From NCBI RefSeq assembly GCF_005938675.2, contig NZ_VCCH02000023.1, positions 38,222 to 102,221 on the forward strand: DNA of 64,000 nucleotides. The letters run 5' to 3'. The DNA is from Mycobacterium sp. KBS0706. Its GTDB lineage: Bacteria > Pseudomonadota > Alphaproteobacteria > DSM-16000 > Inquilinaceae. Under the pieces are notes generated by a model. It ran no database searches. It saw nothing but the letters and a program-made list of their open reading frames with translations, and was not told the origin of the DNA. The position numbers and the translations under genes were made by a program. Position 1 is the first letter of the stretch; each line of letters opens with the position of its first letter. Positions 26,459 through 37,823 of this stretch are shown one piece after another.

Positions 26459-27868
26459 ATGACGGTCGTGACCCGCTTCGCTCCCTCCCCGACCGGCTAC
26501 CTGCATATCGGCGGGGCCCGGACGGCCCTGTACAACTGGCTCTATGCCCGCCATCACGGCGGCGTCTTCCGCCTGCGCATCGAAGACACCGACCGCGCCC
26601 GCTCCAGCGAGGATGCGGTGCGCAAGATCATCGACGGGCTGGCCTGGTTCGGGCTGGATTGGGACGAGGAGATCGTGTCGCAATTCGAGCGGCGGGAGCG
26701 GCACGCCGAGGTGGCGCGCAAGCTGCTGGCCGAGGGCAAGGCCTATCACTGCTGGCTGCAGCCGGCCGAGCTGGAGGCGCTGCGCGAGAAGGCCAAGGCC
26801 GAGGGCAAGCCCTGGGCGTACTACACCAGCTATTGGCGCGATCGCGACCCGGCCGAGGCGCCGAAGGGCCTCGACCCGGTGATCCGGCTGCGCGCGCCGC
26901 GCACCGGCGAGACCACGGTCGAGGATAAGGTCCAGGGCCCGGTCACGGTGCAGAACGACCAGCTCGACGACATGGTGCTGCTGCGCGCCGACGGCACGCC
27001 GGTCTACATGCTGTCGGTGGTGGTCGACGACATCGACATGGGCATCACCCAGATCATCCGCGGCGACGACCACCTGACCAACACCTTCCGCCAGGTGCAA
27101 CTGTACAACGCCATCGGCACGACCCCGCCGGACTTCGCCCATATCCCGCTGATCCACGGGCCGGACGGGGCCAAGCTGTCGAAGCGGCATGGCGCGCTCG
27201 GCATCGAGGCCTATCGCGACATGGGCTATTTGCCGGCGGCGCTGCGCAACTATCTGCTGCGGCTCGGCTGGGGCCATGGCGACGAGGAGGTGATCCCGAC
27301 CGAGAAGGCGATCGAGTGGTTCGACCTCGACGGCGTCGGCCGGTCGCCCTCGCGGCTCGACTTCGCCAAGCTCGAGAACCTGAACGGCATCTACATGCGC
27401 GAGACGCCGGACGCCGAGCTGCTGGAGCGGATCACGCCGAATCTGGAGACGGCGCTGAGCCGGTCGCTGGTCGATGCAGACCGCGCCATCCTGCTGTTGG
27501 CCATGACCGGGCTGAAGCAGCGTGCCAAGACGCTGGTCGAGCTGGCGGACAGCGCGCTGTTCTATCTCCGCTCCGGCCCGCTGCCGATCAACGAGGCGGC
27601 GCAGAAGATCTTGGCCGGCGATGCCCGGGCCCTGCTCGGGCGGCTGCTGGCGGCGCTGTCCGGCCTGAACGACTGGACCGAGGCGGCGCTGGAGGCCGAG
27701 GTCAACCGCGTCGCCGAGGCCGAGGGGCTGAAGCTCGGCAAAGTGGCGCAGCCGCTGCGCGCGGCATTGACCGGATCCAACGTGTCACCAGGTATCTTCG
27801 AGGTGGCCGCGATCCTCGGCCGGGACGAGACGCTGCGGCGGATCCGCGATGCTGCCGACGCTCATTAA
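26459..27868 (+). CDS. gltX: Glutamyl-tRNA synthetase
   Basis: A 469-residue class I aminoacyl-tRNA synthetase. The N-terminal [20 protein letters not shown] contains the HIGH-type motif (HIGG, from H16), and the KMSKS-type motif is KLSKRHG near residue 240. [11 protein letters not shown] binds glutamate/ATP. Many alphaproteobacteria have two GltX proteins, one charging both tRNA-Glu and tRNA-Gln; which of them this is cannot be decided here. The ATG at 26459 is 64 bp from the divergent comEC start. Confidence 0.95.
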   Translation: MTVVTRFAPSPTGYLHIGGARTALYNWLYARHHGGVFRLRIEDTDRARSSEDAVRKIIDGLAWFGLDWDEEIVSQFERRERHAEVARKLLAEGKAYHCWLQPAELEALREKAKAEGKPWAYYTSYWRDRDPAEAPKGLDPVIRLRAPRTGETTVEDKVQGPVTVQNDQLDDMVLLRADGTPVYMLSVVVDDIDMGITQIIRGDDHLTNTFRQVQLYNAIGTTPPDFAHIPLIHGPDGAKLSKRHGALGIEAYRDMGYLPAALRNYLLRLGWGHGDEEVIPTEKAIEWFDLDGVGRSPSRLDFAKLENLNGIYMRETPDAELLERITPNLETALSRSLVDADRAILLLAMTGLKQRAKTLVELADSALFYLRSGPLPINEAAQKILAGDARALLGRLLAALSGLNDWTEAALEAEVNRVAEAEGLKLGKVAQPLRAALTGSNVSPGIFEVAAILGRDETLRRIRDAADAH

Positions 27869-27962
27869 GGAGCTTCGGCAACTCATTGATCCGGTTTCGA
27901 AATTCTGAAAAAGCCTAAAAAACAGGCGATCGAAATCTGTCGTCGGGAGGGCCCAAGTCGCG

Positions 27963-27991
27963 TTGATCTTGCTCCGCCGCGCGACTATCCT
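27963..27991 (+). promoter_or_regulatory. Possible promoter of gltA
   Basis: TTGATC (27963-27968) and TATCCT (27986-27991) are separated by 17 bases, about 60 bases before the gltA start. The surrounding 100 bp is unusually AT-rich for this genome. The match is moderate and unsupported by other data. Confidence 0.35.
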
Positions 27992-28053
27992 CGCGGCCGA
28001 CGGAGCGGATGACCTGCGTTTCCAGTACGAAGCCCCCGCTCAAGGACATCGTC

Positions 28054-29362
<1,309 letters not shown>

Positions 29363-29370
<8 letters not shown>

Positions 29371-29569
29371 GCGAGGCGCCCAGATCGACCGCACCGGCCC
29401 GCGCGCCCCAGGGCGCCCGGGCCGGCCCGTCGGCATTTCGACCATGCCCCGGCAGGTGCCCCGGGCCGCGAACGCGAACCGGGCGCCGCTGCGCGTCAAG
29501 CTCCGCACCGCCGCCGCAATCGCCGCGGTTCTGGCCGGGGCGGCATTGCTGACTTGGCTGTTCTCCTGA
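29363..29569 (+). CDS. Possible small single-pass membrane protein
   Basis: A 68-codon frame starts with GTG eight bases inside the gltA 3' end. The N-terminal 47 residues are Arg/Pro-rich and of low complexity. The last 20 form one hydrophobic segment ([20 protein letters not shown]). The ribosome site is weak and I recognise no family. Overlap with gltA could mean translational coupling, or the frame could be chance. Confidence 0.3.
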
Positions 29570-29659
29570 ACTTCAGCCTTCCGCGGGCTGGATCGGGAAC
29601 AAATCCGCCCCCCCGGCCTTGACGGTGCACAGCCATCCGGCGTCGTCGCGGAGAGCCCC

Positions 29660-29797
29660 ATGACAAAGCTGATCTGCCTCTTGTTGGTCGCGGCAGGCCT
29701 TGTGAGCGGCTGCGTCTATGCCGGGGACGGCCATCCGCGCGGCGGCTACGGCAACAATTTCTGCCCGCCCGGACAGGCCAAGAAGGGCAATTGCTGA
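29660..29797 (+). CDS. Small lipoprotein, 45 residues
   Basis: The reading frame is 46 codons from ATG (29660) with GGAGAG four bases ahead. It encodes a signal sequence MTKLICLLLVAAGLVSGC with a lipobox LVSGC, so the predicted lipidated cysteine is C18. The mature part is only 28 residues, Gly/Pro-rich with two more cysteines (NNFCPPGQAKKGNC). It resembles other tiny alphaproteobacterial lipoproteins in layout, but the function is unknown. It ends 10 bp from the convergent lpxB stop. Confidence 0.7.
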   Translation: MTKLICLLLVAAGLVSGCVYAGDGHPRGGYGNNFCPPGQAKKGNC

Positions 29798-29807
29798 CCG
29801 GCTGCGA

Positions 29808-30977
29808 TCAGGCTCGCTTTCGCCCCCGCCGGATCACGTCGAGCACCACCTGGGCGGCCCGATCGCCGGGCACGGCGCCGTCCGGCAACAGCATCATCCG
29901 CGCCACCTCGTCATAGGCCGCGCGCTGCGCCGCGACCGCCGTCGGATCGGTAAGCAGCGTGTCGATCGCCGCCGTCAGCTTCTCCGGCGTGCAGTTCTCC
30001 TGCAGCAGCTCCGGCACCGCAGGGCGGTCCAGCATGATGTTGACCAGGTTGGCGTATTTGGTCGTGAGCATGCGCCGCACGACGAAGGCCGAGACCGGGT
30101 TGACGCGATAGGCGATCACGCTTGGCACCCGGGCCAGCCCCAGCTCCAGCGCCACGGTGCCGGAGGCAGCGAGGGCCGCGTCGCTGGCGGCGAAGGCGTC
30201 GTATTTCTCGCCGTCGCCCTCGATCACGATCGGCGCGCCGGGCCAGGACGCAACCGCCTCGCGCACCGGTGCCGCCACGGTGTCGACCGTGGGCACGGCC
30301 AGGCGCAGCCCGGGATGGCGGGACGCCAGCGCCCGCGCCGTCTCGCCGAACACCGGCAGCAGCCGCTGGATCTCGCCGCGCCGGCTGCCGGGCAGCACGG
30401 TCAGCAGCTTCGCGTCCGGCGCGATGCCGTGCGCCTGGCGGAAGCGGGCGCCGTCGCCCTGCCCCGCCGCGGTCTCGATGATCGGATGGCCGACATAGGT
30501 GGTGGCGAGGCCGTGGCGCTCGAACCAGGGCGGCTCGAAGGGCAGCTGCACCATCAGATGGTCGACGAGATTGGCCAGCTTGCGCGCCCGGCCCGGCCGC
30601 CAGGCCCAGACCTTGGGGGCGACGAAATGCACGATCGGGAAGGTCCGGCCGGCCAGCCTTGCCGCGACCCGGGCGTTGAAGGCCAGGCCGTCGATCGACA
30701 CCAGCGCATCCGGCTTGGCCGCCAGCGCCGCCTCGGCAGTGCGGCGGATCCGGTCGAACAGCCGCGGCAGCTGCGGCACCAGTTCGACCGCGCCCATCAC
30801 CGCGATATCGGCCAGCGGGAACAGGCTGTGCAGCCCCTCCGCCGCCATCCGGGCGCCGCCGACGCCGCTGAAGCGCACGCCGTCGCCGCAGCGCCGCTTC
30901 AGCGCTGCCATCAGGCTGGCGCCCATCAGGTCGCCGGACGGCTCGGTCGCCACCAGGAAGATGTGCGGCGCGTTCAT
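29808..30977 (-). CDS. lpxB: Lipid-A-disaccharide synthase
   Basis: A 389-residue GT19 glycosyltransferase joining UDP-diacylglucosamine and lipid X at the inner membrane. The N-terminus IFLVATEPSGDLMGASLM and the segments FVAPKVWAWRPGRA, TYVGHPIIE, LLTVLPGSRRGEIQRLLPVF and ASGTVALELGLARVPSVIAY are characteristic. Its start overlaps the lpxI stop by four bases; it is the last gene of the lpx operon. Confidence 0.95.
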   Translation of the reverse strand: MNAPHIFLVATEPSGDLMGASLMAALKRRCGDGVRFSGVGGARMAAEGLHSLFPLADIAVMGAVELVPQLPRLFDRIRRTAEAALAAKPDALVSIDGLAFNARVAARLAGRTFPIVHFVAPKVWAWRPGRARKLANLVDHLMVQLPFEPPWFERHGLATTYVGHPIIETAAGQGDGARFRQAHGIAPDAKLLTVLPGSRRGEIQRLLPVFGETARALASRHPGLRLAVPTVDTVAAPVREAVASWPGAPIVIEGDGEKYDAFAASDAALAASGTVALELGLARVPSVIAYRVNPVSAFVVRRMLTTKYANLVNIMLDRPAVPELLQENCTPEKLTAAIDTLLTDPTAVAAQRAAYDEVARMMLLPDGAVPGDRAAQVVLDVIRRGRKRA

Positions 30978-31801
30978 TCGCCCTCCGCCAGGCAGAGCAC
31001 GAACAGGCCGTGCCGGTCGGCCGTCTGCCGCACCGCCTCGGCGTCGATGATCATGGCGCCGCCGGCCTCGACCACGATGCCGCGCAGCCCGGCGGCGGCA
31101 GCGAGCTCGACAGTGGTGACGCCGATCGTCGGCGGGTCCAGCCGGATGTCCTGCTGCGGCTTCTTGGCCTTGACCAGCACGCCGCCGGGGCCGGGCCGGG
31201 CCAGCGGGCCGCAGCGGCGCAGCATCGCGTCGGTGCCCTCCGCCGCCTCGACCGCCAGGACATAGCCGTGCTGCACCACCGCGCCCTGGCCGATGTCGAG
31301 CCGGCCGATCTCGCGCGCGATCTCGCGGGCCTTGGCGATGTCGGCCTGGGCGATCTCGTCCGGCGCCGTGCTGGTCAGCAGGCCGGGCCGGGCCAGGAAG
31401 TCGTCGATCACCTCATGCAGGGCGACGAGGCGGAATCCCTCCTCCTGCAGCACCCGGCGCAGCGCGGTCAGCAGCGCGTCGTCGCCGAGCGAGGAGAAGC
31501 CGATGCGGGTCAGGATCCGCACCGCCTTGAAGTCGGGCATCAGCTCGAACAGGCTCGGCCGGCGGATGTTGCCGACCGGGCACAGCGTGTGGGCGCCCTG
31601 GCGCTTCAGCTCGTCGATCCAGCGGCCGGCGGCGCCGAGACGGGTCCAGAAATGCGGCACCTGTCCGCCCTCGACCAGAGCCGGATCGGTCATGCCGCGA
31701 TAGGCGACGACGACGAAGTCCCGCCCGGCCTGGCGGCACGCCTCGACCAGCCGCCCGGGCAGCGGGCCTGCGGCCGCCAGGATCCCGAGCTTATCCGGCA
31801 T
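30974..31801 (-). CDS. lpxI: UDP-2,3-diacylglucosamine diphosphatase LpxI
   Basis: A 275-residue protein of the DUF1009/LpxI family, the alphaproteobacterial alternative to LpxH. It hydrolyses UDP-2,3-diacylglucosamine to lipid X. Visible signatures are LGILAAAGPLPGRLVEAC at the N-terminus and a C-terminal half with KAKKPQQDIRLDPPTIG and AGLRGIVVEAGGAMIID. It sits between lpxA (11-bp overlap) and lpxB (4-bp overlap), as in Caulobacter-type clusters. Confidence 0.93.
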   Translation of the reverse strand: MPDKLGILAAAGPLPGRLVEACRQAGRDFVVVAYRGMTDPALVEGGQVPHFWTRLGAAGRWIDELKRQGAHTLCPVGNIRRPSLFELMPDFKAVRILTRIGFSSLGDDALLTALRRVLQEEGFRLVALHEVIDDFLARPGLLTSTAPDEIAQADIAKAREIAREIGRLDIGQGAVVQHGYVLAVEAAEGTDAMLRRCGPLARPGPGGVLVKAKKPQQDIRLDPPTIGVTTVELAAAAGLRGIVVEAGGAMIIDAEAVRQTADRHGLFVLCLAEGE

Positions 31802-32600
31802 GCCGTCGGCGGGCCGGCTGCATCACATTGCGACCGGCATCGGCGTCGATGAAGGCGAGGATGCGCTGCACCACCTCGTTGTCGCCGAATCCCTGCCGCG
31901 TCGCCTCGATGCGTTCGGCGAACTGCGCCTCGCCGTCGAACAGGGTGCGGTAGGCGGCGAGCAGCGACTGGATCTGCGGCTTGGTGAAGCCGCGGCGCTT
32001 CAGCCCGACCAGGTTCAGCCCGTTCAGCGTCGCGGTCTCGCCGATCGCCAGCCCGAAGGGGATGATGTCGTTGCGCACCGGCGTCATGCCGCCGACGAAG
32101 CAGTGCGCGCCCAGCCGAAGGTGCTGGTGGATGGCGCTGTTGCCGCCGATGATGACGTGGTCCTCGATCGTCACATGCCCGGCCAGCACAGCGTTGTTGG
32201 CCATGATGATGTGGCTGCCGAGGATGCAGTCATGGGCGACATGCGTGTTCACCATGAACATGCAGTTGTCGCCGACCACGGTCTTCATCTTGTCGCCATG
32301 CGTGCCCGGATTCATGGTCACATGCTCGCGGATGACGTTGTTGGCGCCGATGATCAGCTGCGACTTCTCGCCGGAGAATTTGAGGTCCTGGGGCGGCAGG
32401 CCGAGCGAGACGAAGGGGAACACCTTGGTCTTCGGGCCGATGCTGGTGCGGCCGGCGACCACGACATGCGAGATCAGCTCGACCTCGTCGCCGAGCTCGA
32501 CCTCCGGGCCGACGGTGCAGAACGGACCGATCCTGACCCCGGCCCCGAGCTTCGCGGCGGGGTCGACCAGGGCCATCGGGTGGATGGTGGCAGAACTCAT
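31791..32600 (-). CDS. lpxA: UDP-N-acetylglucosamine acyltransferase
   Basis: A 269-residue left-handed beta-helix enzyme performing the first acylation of lipid A synthesis. Hexapeptide repeats run from about residue 10 to 190 (for example [17 protein letters not shown]), and the catalytic histidine lies in NTHVAHDC. The C-terminal helical domain begins near [16 protein letters not shown]. It overlaps fabZ by four bases and lpxI by eleven. Confidence 0.95.
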   Translation of the reverse strand: MSSATIHPMALVDPAAKLGAGVRIGPFCTVGPEVELGDEVELISHVVVAGRTSIGPKTKVFPFVSLGLPPQDLKFSGEKSQLIIGANNVIREHVTMNPGTHGDKMKTVVGDNCMFMVNTHVAHDCILGSHIIMANNAVLAGHVTIEDHVIIGGNSAIHQHLRLGAHCFVGGMTPVRNDIIPFGLAIGETATLNGLNLVGLKRRGFTKPQIQSLLAAYRTLFDGEAQFAERIEATRQGFGDNEVVQRILAFIDADAGRNVMQPARRRHAG

Positions 32601-33070
32601 AGATCGTCCATGATCATGGCGGCGAACTCGGCCTCCGCCACCAGCGTGCCGTCGACCTTGGCCTCGCCCATGAACTTCCAGACGTTGCGGCGCTGCTGCA
32701 GCTTGCGGACATGGACCCGCAGGCTGTCGCCCGGCGTCACCGGCCGGCGGAACCGGGCATTGTCGACGGTCATGAAATAGACCAGCTTGCCCTTGGCGCT
32801 CTCGCCCAGCGTCGCGACGACCAGAACGGCCGCCGTCTGCGCCATGGATTCGACGATCATCACGCCCGGCATCACCGGATAGCGCGGGAAGTGGCCCTGG
32901 AAGAAGCCCTCATTGATGGTGACGTTCTTGATCCCGGTGCAGCTTTCGTCCGGCACCACATCGATCACGCGATCCACCAGGATCATCGGATAACGATGCG
33001 GGATCAACTCCATGATCTTGAGGATGTCCAGCTGCGACACATTCTTCTTGTCGCCGGCGGCTCCGTCCAT
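32597..33070 (-). CDS. fabZ: 3-hydroxyacyl-ACP dehydratase FabZ
   Basis: A 157-residue hot-dog-fold dehydratase of type II fatty-acid synthesis. Catalytic H60 and E74 lie in [10 protein letters not shown] and [26 protein letters not shown] is the usual N-terminal element. Location between lpxD and lpxA is conserved, and the enzyme and lipid A synthesis draw on the same 3-hydroxyacyl-ACP pool. Confidence 0.95.
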   Translation of the reverse strand: MDGAAGDKKNVSQLDILKIMELIPHRYPMILVDRVIDVVPDESCTGIKNVTINEGFFQGHFPRYPVMPGVMIVESMAQTAAVLVVATLGESAKGKLVYFMTVDNARFRRPVTPGDSLRVHVRKLQQRRNVWKFMGEAKVDGTLVAEAEFAAMIMDDL

Positions 33071-33071
33071 C

Positions 33072-34094
33072 TCAGTCGCCCTTCCCTTCGGCTAGACGCG
33101 CTAGCATGACCTGCTGCCGGAAAAACTGCCGCTTCGGGATCGCGGGCGCGCCCACGACCTCGGCACCGGGATCGACATCGCGCATCACCCCCGCATTCGC
33201 GGCGATCTTCGCCCCCGCACCGATGGTGAGATGGCCCGCGACACCAGCCTTGGCAGCCAGAACGGCGAAATCGCCCAACTTGGTGCTCCCCGCCACGCCA
33301 GCCTGCGCGACGATCACGGCGCCTCGTCCGACCTGCACGTTGTGCCCGATCTGCACCAGATTATCAATCATCGCCCCCCGGCCGATCACCGTATCCGGGC
33401 CGGCCCCGCGGTCGATGGTGGAGTTGGCGCCGACCTCGACATCGTCCTCGATGATGACGCGGCCCAGTTGCGGCAGCCGGACATGGCCTTCGGCATCCAT
33501 GGCGAAGCCGAAGCCGTCCTGGCCGACGCGGGCCCCGGGATAGATCGTGACTCGCGCGCCGACCAGGCAATGCGTCAGCGAAGCGTTGGGGCCGACCACG
33601 CTGCGCTCGCCCAGCACCACGCCGGCGCCGATCACCGCGTTCGGGCCGATGCGGCAGCCGGCGCCGATCTCCGCCCCCGCCTCGATCACGGCGCCGGGTC
33701 CGATCTCCACGCCCTCGCCGATCACCGCCGTCGGGTCGACCGCAGCCGTGGCGGCGATGCCGGGCCGCGCCGCCGGCGCCGGGAAGAAGGCCTGGGCGAT
33801 CAGCGCATAGCCCTTGTAGGGCTTCGGCGTCAGCAGCAGCGCCATGCCGGAAGGTGCCCGGTCGGCCAGGGCCGGGGCGATCACGCAAGCGCCCGCCTTG
33901 CTGGCGGCGAAGGCGTCGACATATTTGCGGTTGTCGAGGAAGCTGATGTCGTCGGGCCCGGCGGCGTCGAGCGGCGCCACGCTGGCGACGGGCCGGTCCG
34001 GGTCAGCCCCGGGCGCGAGGGTCGCGCCGGCGATCTCGGCGAGGCGACCGAGCCGGAACGGACCGGCGCTGCGAAAGAATCGCGGATCGGGCAT
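33072..34094 (-). CDS. lpxD: UDP-3-O-acylglucosamine N-acyltransferase
   Basis: A 340-residue lipid A acyltransferase. The N-terminal uridine-binding domain (about 1-110) includes [20 protein letters not shown]. The hexapeptide-repeat helix (about 110-300) contains the catalytic His in [18 protein letters not shown]. It ends one base before fabZ. The expected skp/ompH gene upstream, between bamA and lpxD, is absent; only a 125-bp gap with a hairpin is there. Confidence 0.95.
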   Translation of the reverse strand: MPDPRFFRSAGPFRLGRLAEIAGATLAPGADPDRPVASVAPLDAAGPDDISFLDNRKYVDAFAASKAGACVIAPALADRAPSGMALLLTPKPYKGYALIAQAFFPAPAARPGIAATAAVDPTAVIGEGVEIGPGAVIEAGAEIGAGCRIGPNAVIGAGVVLGERSVVGPNASLTHCLVGARVTIYPGARVGQDGFGFAMDAEGHVRLPQLGRVIIEDDVEVGANSTIDRGAGPDTVIGRGAMIDNLVQIGHNVQVGRGAVIVAQAGVAGSTKLGDFAVLAAKAGVAGHLTIGAGAKIAANAGVMRDVDPGAEVVGAPAIPKRQFFRQQVMLARLAEGKGD

Positions 34095-34153
34095 AGGCGC
34101 ACTCTCTGTTCACGGCTTGCGGGCAGCGGCGATCCCGCGCCGATCAACGAAAG

Positions 34154-34177
34154 CGGCGCCGGCCTTCGCCGGCGCCG
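34154..34177 (-). terminator. Strong hairpin between bamA and lpxD
   Basis: Ten-base arms CGGCGCCGGC and GCCGGCGCCG pair perfectly around a four-base loop. On the minus strand the hairpin is followed by CTTTCGTT, a weak T-rich tail. It may partly terminate or stabilise the bamA transcript upstream of lpxD. Confidence 0.5.
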
Positions 34178-34219
34178 AGGATAGTCGCGCGACCGCGGAA
34201 GCGGACGGCGCCGCACCAA

Positions 34220-36511
34220 TCAGAATCTGGTGCCGAAGCTGATGTGCAACTGCTCCTGCTTGTCGTAGTCGCGCTTGGCGAAGGGATAGGCGTAGTCGAG
34301 CCGGATCGGGCCGAAGGGCGAGGCCCAGGATACGCCCATGCCGGCCGAGGCACGCAGCGCCGCGTCGTCGACGACACCGGAGCCGCTCTCATCCGACCCC
34401 CAGAGGGTGCCGACATCGGTGAAGGCGTGGCCCTGCAGGGCGAATTCGCTGGGCAGGCCGAGCGGGAAGCTGAGCTCGACCGAGCCGAGGGCGAAGTTGT
34501 TGCCGCCCAGCGCGTCCTTGTCGTTGGAGCTGAGATCGCGGGGGCCGAGGCCGCCGGTCCGGAAGCCGCGGAACGAGTTGCCGCCCAGGAAGAAGCGGTC
34601 GTTGATCCGGACATCCTCGCCCAGGCCGATGATGTTGCCGAGCTGGCCGCCGACATTCAGCACCATGGAGTCGGTGACCGGGTAGTACCAATCGGCGCTG
34701 AGCTGGGTCTTGAGGTAGTGCACGTCGCCGCCGAGGCCGGCGATCTCGTTCGAGAGCGTGATGCGGTAGCCGTCGGTCGGGTTGATCCGACTGTCCAGGC
34801 GATCATAGGTCATCGTCTGCTGCACCGCGGAGGACAGGGTGTTGCCTTCCTGCTCCTTGATGAAACGCGAGGCGTCGTCCTCGACGTCCGAGATCTGGCG
34901 GTAGTTCAGGCGATAGCGCAGGGTCTGCCGCAGGTTCTCGGACAGCGGATAGCCCATGCGCAGCGCGAAACCGGTGTTGGTCTCGTCGTAGGAGCTGAAG
35001 CTCTGGTTGTCGCGGGTGGTGCGGAACAGATCGAAGCCCGCCGCAAGGTTGCGACCGAGGAAATACGGCTCGGTGAAGCTCAGGTCGATCTGCGAGGACA
35101 CGCCGCTGAGCGAGGTCGACAGCCGCAGGTCCTGGCCACGTCCGAGCAGGTTGCGCTCGCGGATCGTGACATCGCCGAGCGGACCGTCGCTGGTCGAGTA
35201 GCCGACGCCGAGCTGCACTTCGCCGGTCGACTGCTCGGCCACGGCGGCCTGGATCACCGTCTGGTCCGGAGCGGTGCCCGGAGTCGGCTTGATGTCGACC
35301 TTGCTGAAGAAGCCGAGGTTGCGGATGTTGGTCTCGGACTTCTTCAGCCGCGAGGCGTTGAACGGATCGCCTTCGGCCAGCTCGAACTCGCGGCGGATCA
35401 CCTCGTCCGCGGTGCGGACGTTGCCGCTGATGTCGATCCGCTCGACGAAGACGCGCGGGCCTTCCGAGATCTCGTAGGTGATCGCGATCAGCTGCTCGTC
35501 GCGGTTGCGCTGCACCGAGGGCTGGATATCGACGAAGGCATATTGCCGGTCGCCGAGATAGGTGGTCAGGGCCTGGATCGAATCCTCGACCGCCTTGCTG
35601 GAATACCAGTCGCCCTCATCGCTGACGATGACGGTCTTCAGCTCCTCAGGGGTCACGCCCGGCAGGGCGCTGTTGACGTCGATCTTGCCGAATTTGTAGC
35701 GCTCGCCCTCATCGACCGTGAAGGTGATGAAGAAGCCCTCGCCGTCGGGCGCCAGCTCCGACACCGCCGAGATCACGCGGAAATCCGCATAGCCGCGGTT
35801 CAGGTAGTAGCGGCGCAGCATCTCCTGGTCGACAGCCAGGCGATCCGGGTCATAGGTGTCGTTGGAGGCGAGGATGTTCCACCACTCGGTCTCCTTGGTC
35901 AGGATCTCGTCGCGCAGCTCGCTGTTGGAGAAGGCGCGGTTGCCGACGAAGTTGATCCGCTCGATCTTGGCGAGGTCGCCTTCCCGGATCTCGAACACCA
36001 GGTTCACGCGATTCTGGTCGAGCTTGATGATCTTCGGCTCGACCGCGACGGCGAAGCGGCCGCTGCGGCGGTACAGCTGCTGGATGCGGTCGGCGTCGCT
36101 CTGCGCCTTGGTCCGGGTGTAGACCTGCCGCGGCCGCTCCTCGATCTCCGCCGTCAGCTTGGTGTCGTCGAAGCGGTCATTTCCCTCGAACGCGATCTCG
36201 TTGATGATCGGGTTCTCTTCGACCGTCACCACCAGGCTCGAGCCCTGGCGCCGGATCTGGACGTTGGCGAACAGGCCGGTGGCGAACAAGCTCTTGACGG
36301 ATTCGTCCACGGCGCGGTCGCTGTACTCGTCGCCCGGCTTGAGCGCCATGTAGGAGATCACGGTCGCGGGCTCGATCCGCTGCGACCCCTCGACCTTGAC
36401 GTCGGCGATGGTTCCGGCACCGCGGGTCTGCGCTGGCGCCGTCATCGGCGCCGTACTGAGAGCGACAGCCGCCACGGCCGCGAGCCAGAGTCGGGAGGTC
36501 ACGGTCGACAT
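34220..36511 (-). CDS. bamA: Outer-membrane assembly factor BamA
   Basis: A 763-residue Omp85 protein that inserts beta-barrel proteins into the outer membrane. A signal peptide (about 1-27, ending APAQ) leads to five POTRA domains (about 34-350) and a C-terminal barrel ending SFGTRF, with the required final Phe. The surface-loop motif appears as FFLGGNSFRGFRTGGLGPRD. The ATG at 36511 gives a normal signal peptide; an upstream ATG adds 11 residues. It follows rseP by 151 bp. Confidence 0.95.
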   Translation of the reverse strand: MSTVTSRLWLAAVAAVALSTAPMTAPAQTRGAGTIADVKVEGSQRIEPATVISYMALKPGDEYSDRAVDESVKSLFATGLFANVQIRRQGSSLVVTVEENPIINEIAFEGNDRFDDTKLTAEIEERPRQVYTRTKAQSDADRIQQLYRRSGRFAVAVEPKIIKLDQNRVNLVFEIREGDLAKIERINFVGNRAFSNSELRDEILTKETEWWNILASNDTYDPDRLAVDQEMLRRYYLNRGYADFRVISAVSELAPDGEGFFITFTVDEGERYKFGKIDVNSALPGVTPEELKTVIVSDEGDWYSSKAVEDSIQALTTYLGDRQYAFVDIQPSVQRNRDEQLIAITYEISEGPRVFVERIDISGNVRTADEVIRREFELAEGDPFNASRLKKSETNIRNLGFFSKVDIKPTPGTAPDQTVIQAAVAEQSTGEVQLGVGYSTSDGPLGDVTIRERNLLGRGQDLRLSTSLSGVSSQIDLSFTEPYFLGRNLAAGFDLFRTTRDNQSFSSYDETNTGFALRMGYPLSENLRQTLRYRLNYRQISDVEDDASRFIKEQEGNTLSSAVQQTMTYDRLDSRINPTDGYRITLSNEIAGLGGDVHYLKTQLSADWYYPVTDSMVLNVGGQLGNIIGLGEDVRINDRFFLGGNSFRGFRTGGLGPRDLSSNDKDALGGNNFALGSVELSFPLGLPSEFALQGHAFTDVGTLWGSDESGSGVVDDAALRASAGMGVSWASPFGPIRLDYAYPFAKRDYDKQEQLHISFGTRF

Positions 36512-36662
36512 CGGTTTTTGCTTTCCCCTCAAACTCACACCCATGCCTCTTGCCCCCGTCCGACCGGGCGCAAGAGGTTTGACGAACGACCGCCGCCCCC
36601 ACCAACAGCGGCTGCGGATCGCGGCGAATCCCTGCCGCCGTGATCCGGTAACACGTCCCGGC

Positions 36663-37775
36663 TCAGGACACCAAGCCTTTGAAAAAGGCCACTACCTTGA
36701 GTTGGACCAGGTCGTTCCAGGTCGCGAAGAGCATCAGGGTTAATACCAAAGCGAGCCCAAGGCGGAAACCGTATTCTTGGGCACGCGCGCCGAGCGGACG
36801 GCCGCGGATCGCTTCGATCGCGCAGAACAGCAGGTGACCGCCGTCCAGCATCGGGATCGGCACCAGGTTGATCAGGCCGAGATTGATCGACAGGATCGCC
36901 ATGAACCAGAGCAGCGCCACGATGCCGACCTGATAGACCTCGCCGGACATCTGGGCGATCCGGAGCGGGCCGCCGAGATCCTCGGTGCCGCGCTGGCCGG
37001 AGACCATCTGGCCGAGCGCGGAGGCGGTCATCGAAACGATCGCCCAGCTCTCGCTGACCGACATCCGCGCCGCCTCGACGACGCCGTAGGGACCGGTGTC
37101 GGCGGCGATGCCGAGACGCCAGATCGTGGCGGAACCGCCATCGGCCGTCGGCACCGTATCCTGCCGCGGCGTCAGCGCGACGCTCAGCGCCTCGTCGCCG
37201 CGCTCGACGCCGAGCGTGACCGCCTTGCCGTTGCCGCCGCGGACCGCGACGCCGAGCTCGGCGAAGCGGTCAACCGCGGTGCCGTCGATGCTGGTGATCC
37301 GGTCCCCCGGCCGGATCCCGGCCTCGGCCGCGGCGCCGCCGGCCGAGACATCGCCCACCACCGCCGGCGGGAAGGGATGGCCGCCGATCAGGAACAGCAA
37401 GAACAGGGCGACGATCGAGAACAGGAAATTCGCGATCGGCCCCGCGGCGGCGATGGCGGCGCGCTGGCCGACCGGCTTGTGATGGAACGACACCGACCGC
37501 TGGTCTTCGGTCATGCCGTCCAGCGCCGACGACGGGCTCGAGGCCGCGTCGGCGTCGCCGAACATCTTCACATAACCGCCGAGCGGCACGGCGCTGAACT
37601 TCCAGCGGGTGCCGTGCCGGTCGTTGAAGCCGAACAGCTCGGGCCCGAAGCCGATCGAGAAGGTCTCGACCCGCACCCCGTTGCGGCGGGCGACCCAGTA
37701 GTGGCCGAACTCGTGCACGAAGACGAGGACGGTCAGCACGACCAGGAACGGGATCAGATAGGTGAACAGCGTCAT
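36663..37775 (-). CDS. rseP: RIP metalloprotease RseP
   Basis: A 370-residue intramembrane site-2 protease that cleaves anti-sigma factors and remnant signal peptides. The zinc motif is HEFGH (21-25) in the first membrane helix and the second active-site motif is NLVPIPMLDGGHLL near residue 308. One PDZ domain (about 120-200) contains GIRPGDRITSIDG, where Escherichia coli has two. It lies between dxr and bamA as usual. Confidence 0.94.
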   Translation of the reverse strand: MTLFTYLIPFLVVLTVLVFVHEFGHYWVARRNGVRVETFSIGFGPELFGFNDRHGTRWKFSAVPLGGYVKMFGDADAASSPSSALDGMTEDQRSVSFHHKPVGQRAAIAAAGPIANFLFSIVALFLLFLIGGHPFPPAVVGDVSAGGAAAEAGIRPGDRITSIDGTAVDRFAELGVAVRGGNGKAVTLGVERGDEALSVALTPRQDTVPTADGGSATIWRLGIAADTGPYGVVEAARMSVSESWAIVSMTASALGQMVSGQRGTEDLGGPLRIAQMSGEVYQVGIVALLWFMAILSINLGLINLVPIPMLDGGHLLFCAIEAIRGRPLGARAQEYGFRLGLALVLTLMLFATWNDLVQLKVVAFFKGLVS

Positions 37776-37823
37776 ACGTACCTCTCGGCCAGAGGGCCTA
37801 TGTAGGCCCGCTTGCCCGCGAAT

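Noticed and set aside
34244..36643. Plus-strand frame of about 800 codons opposite bamA
   Set aside because: BamA on the other strand has all expected domains; this frame has Val/Asp/Gly-rich antisense composition and no motifs.
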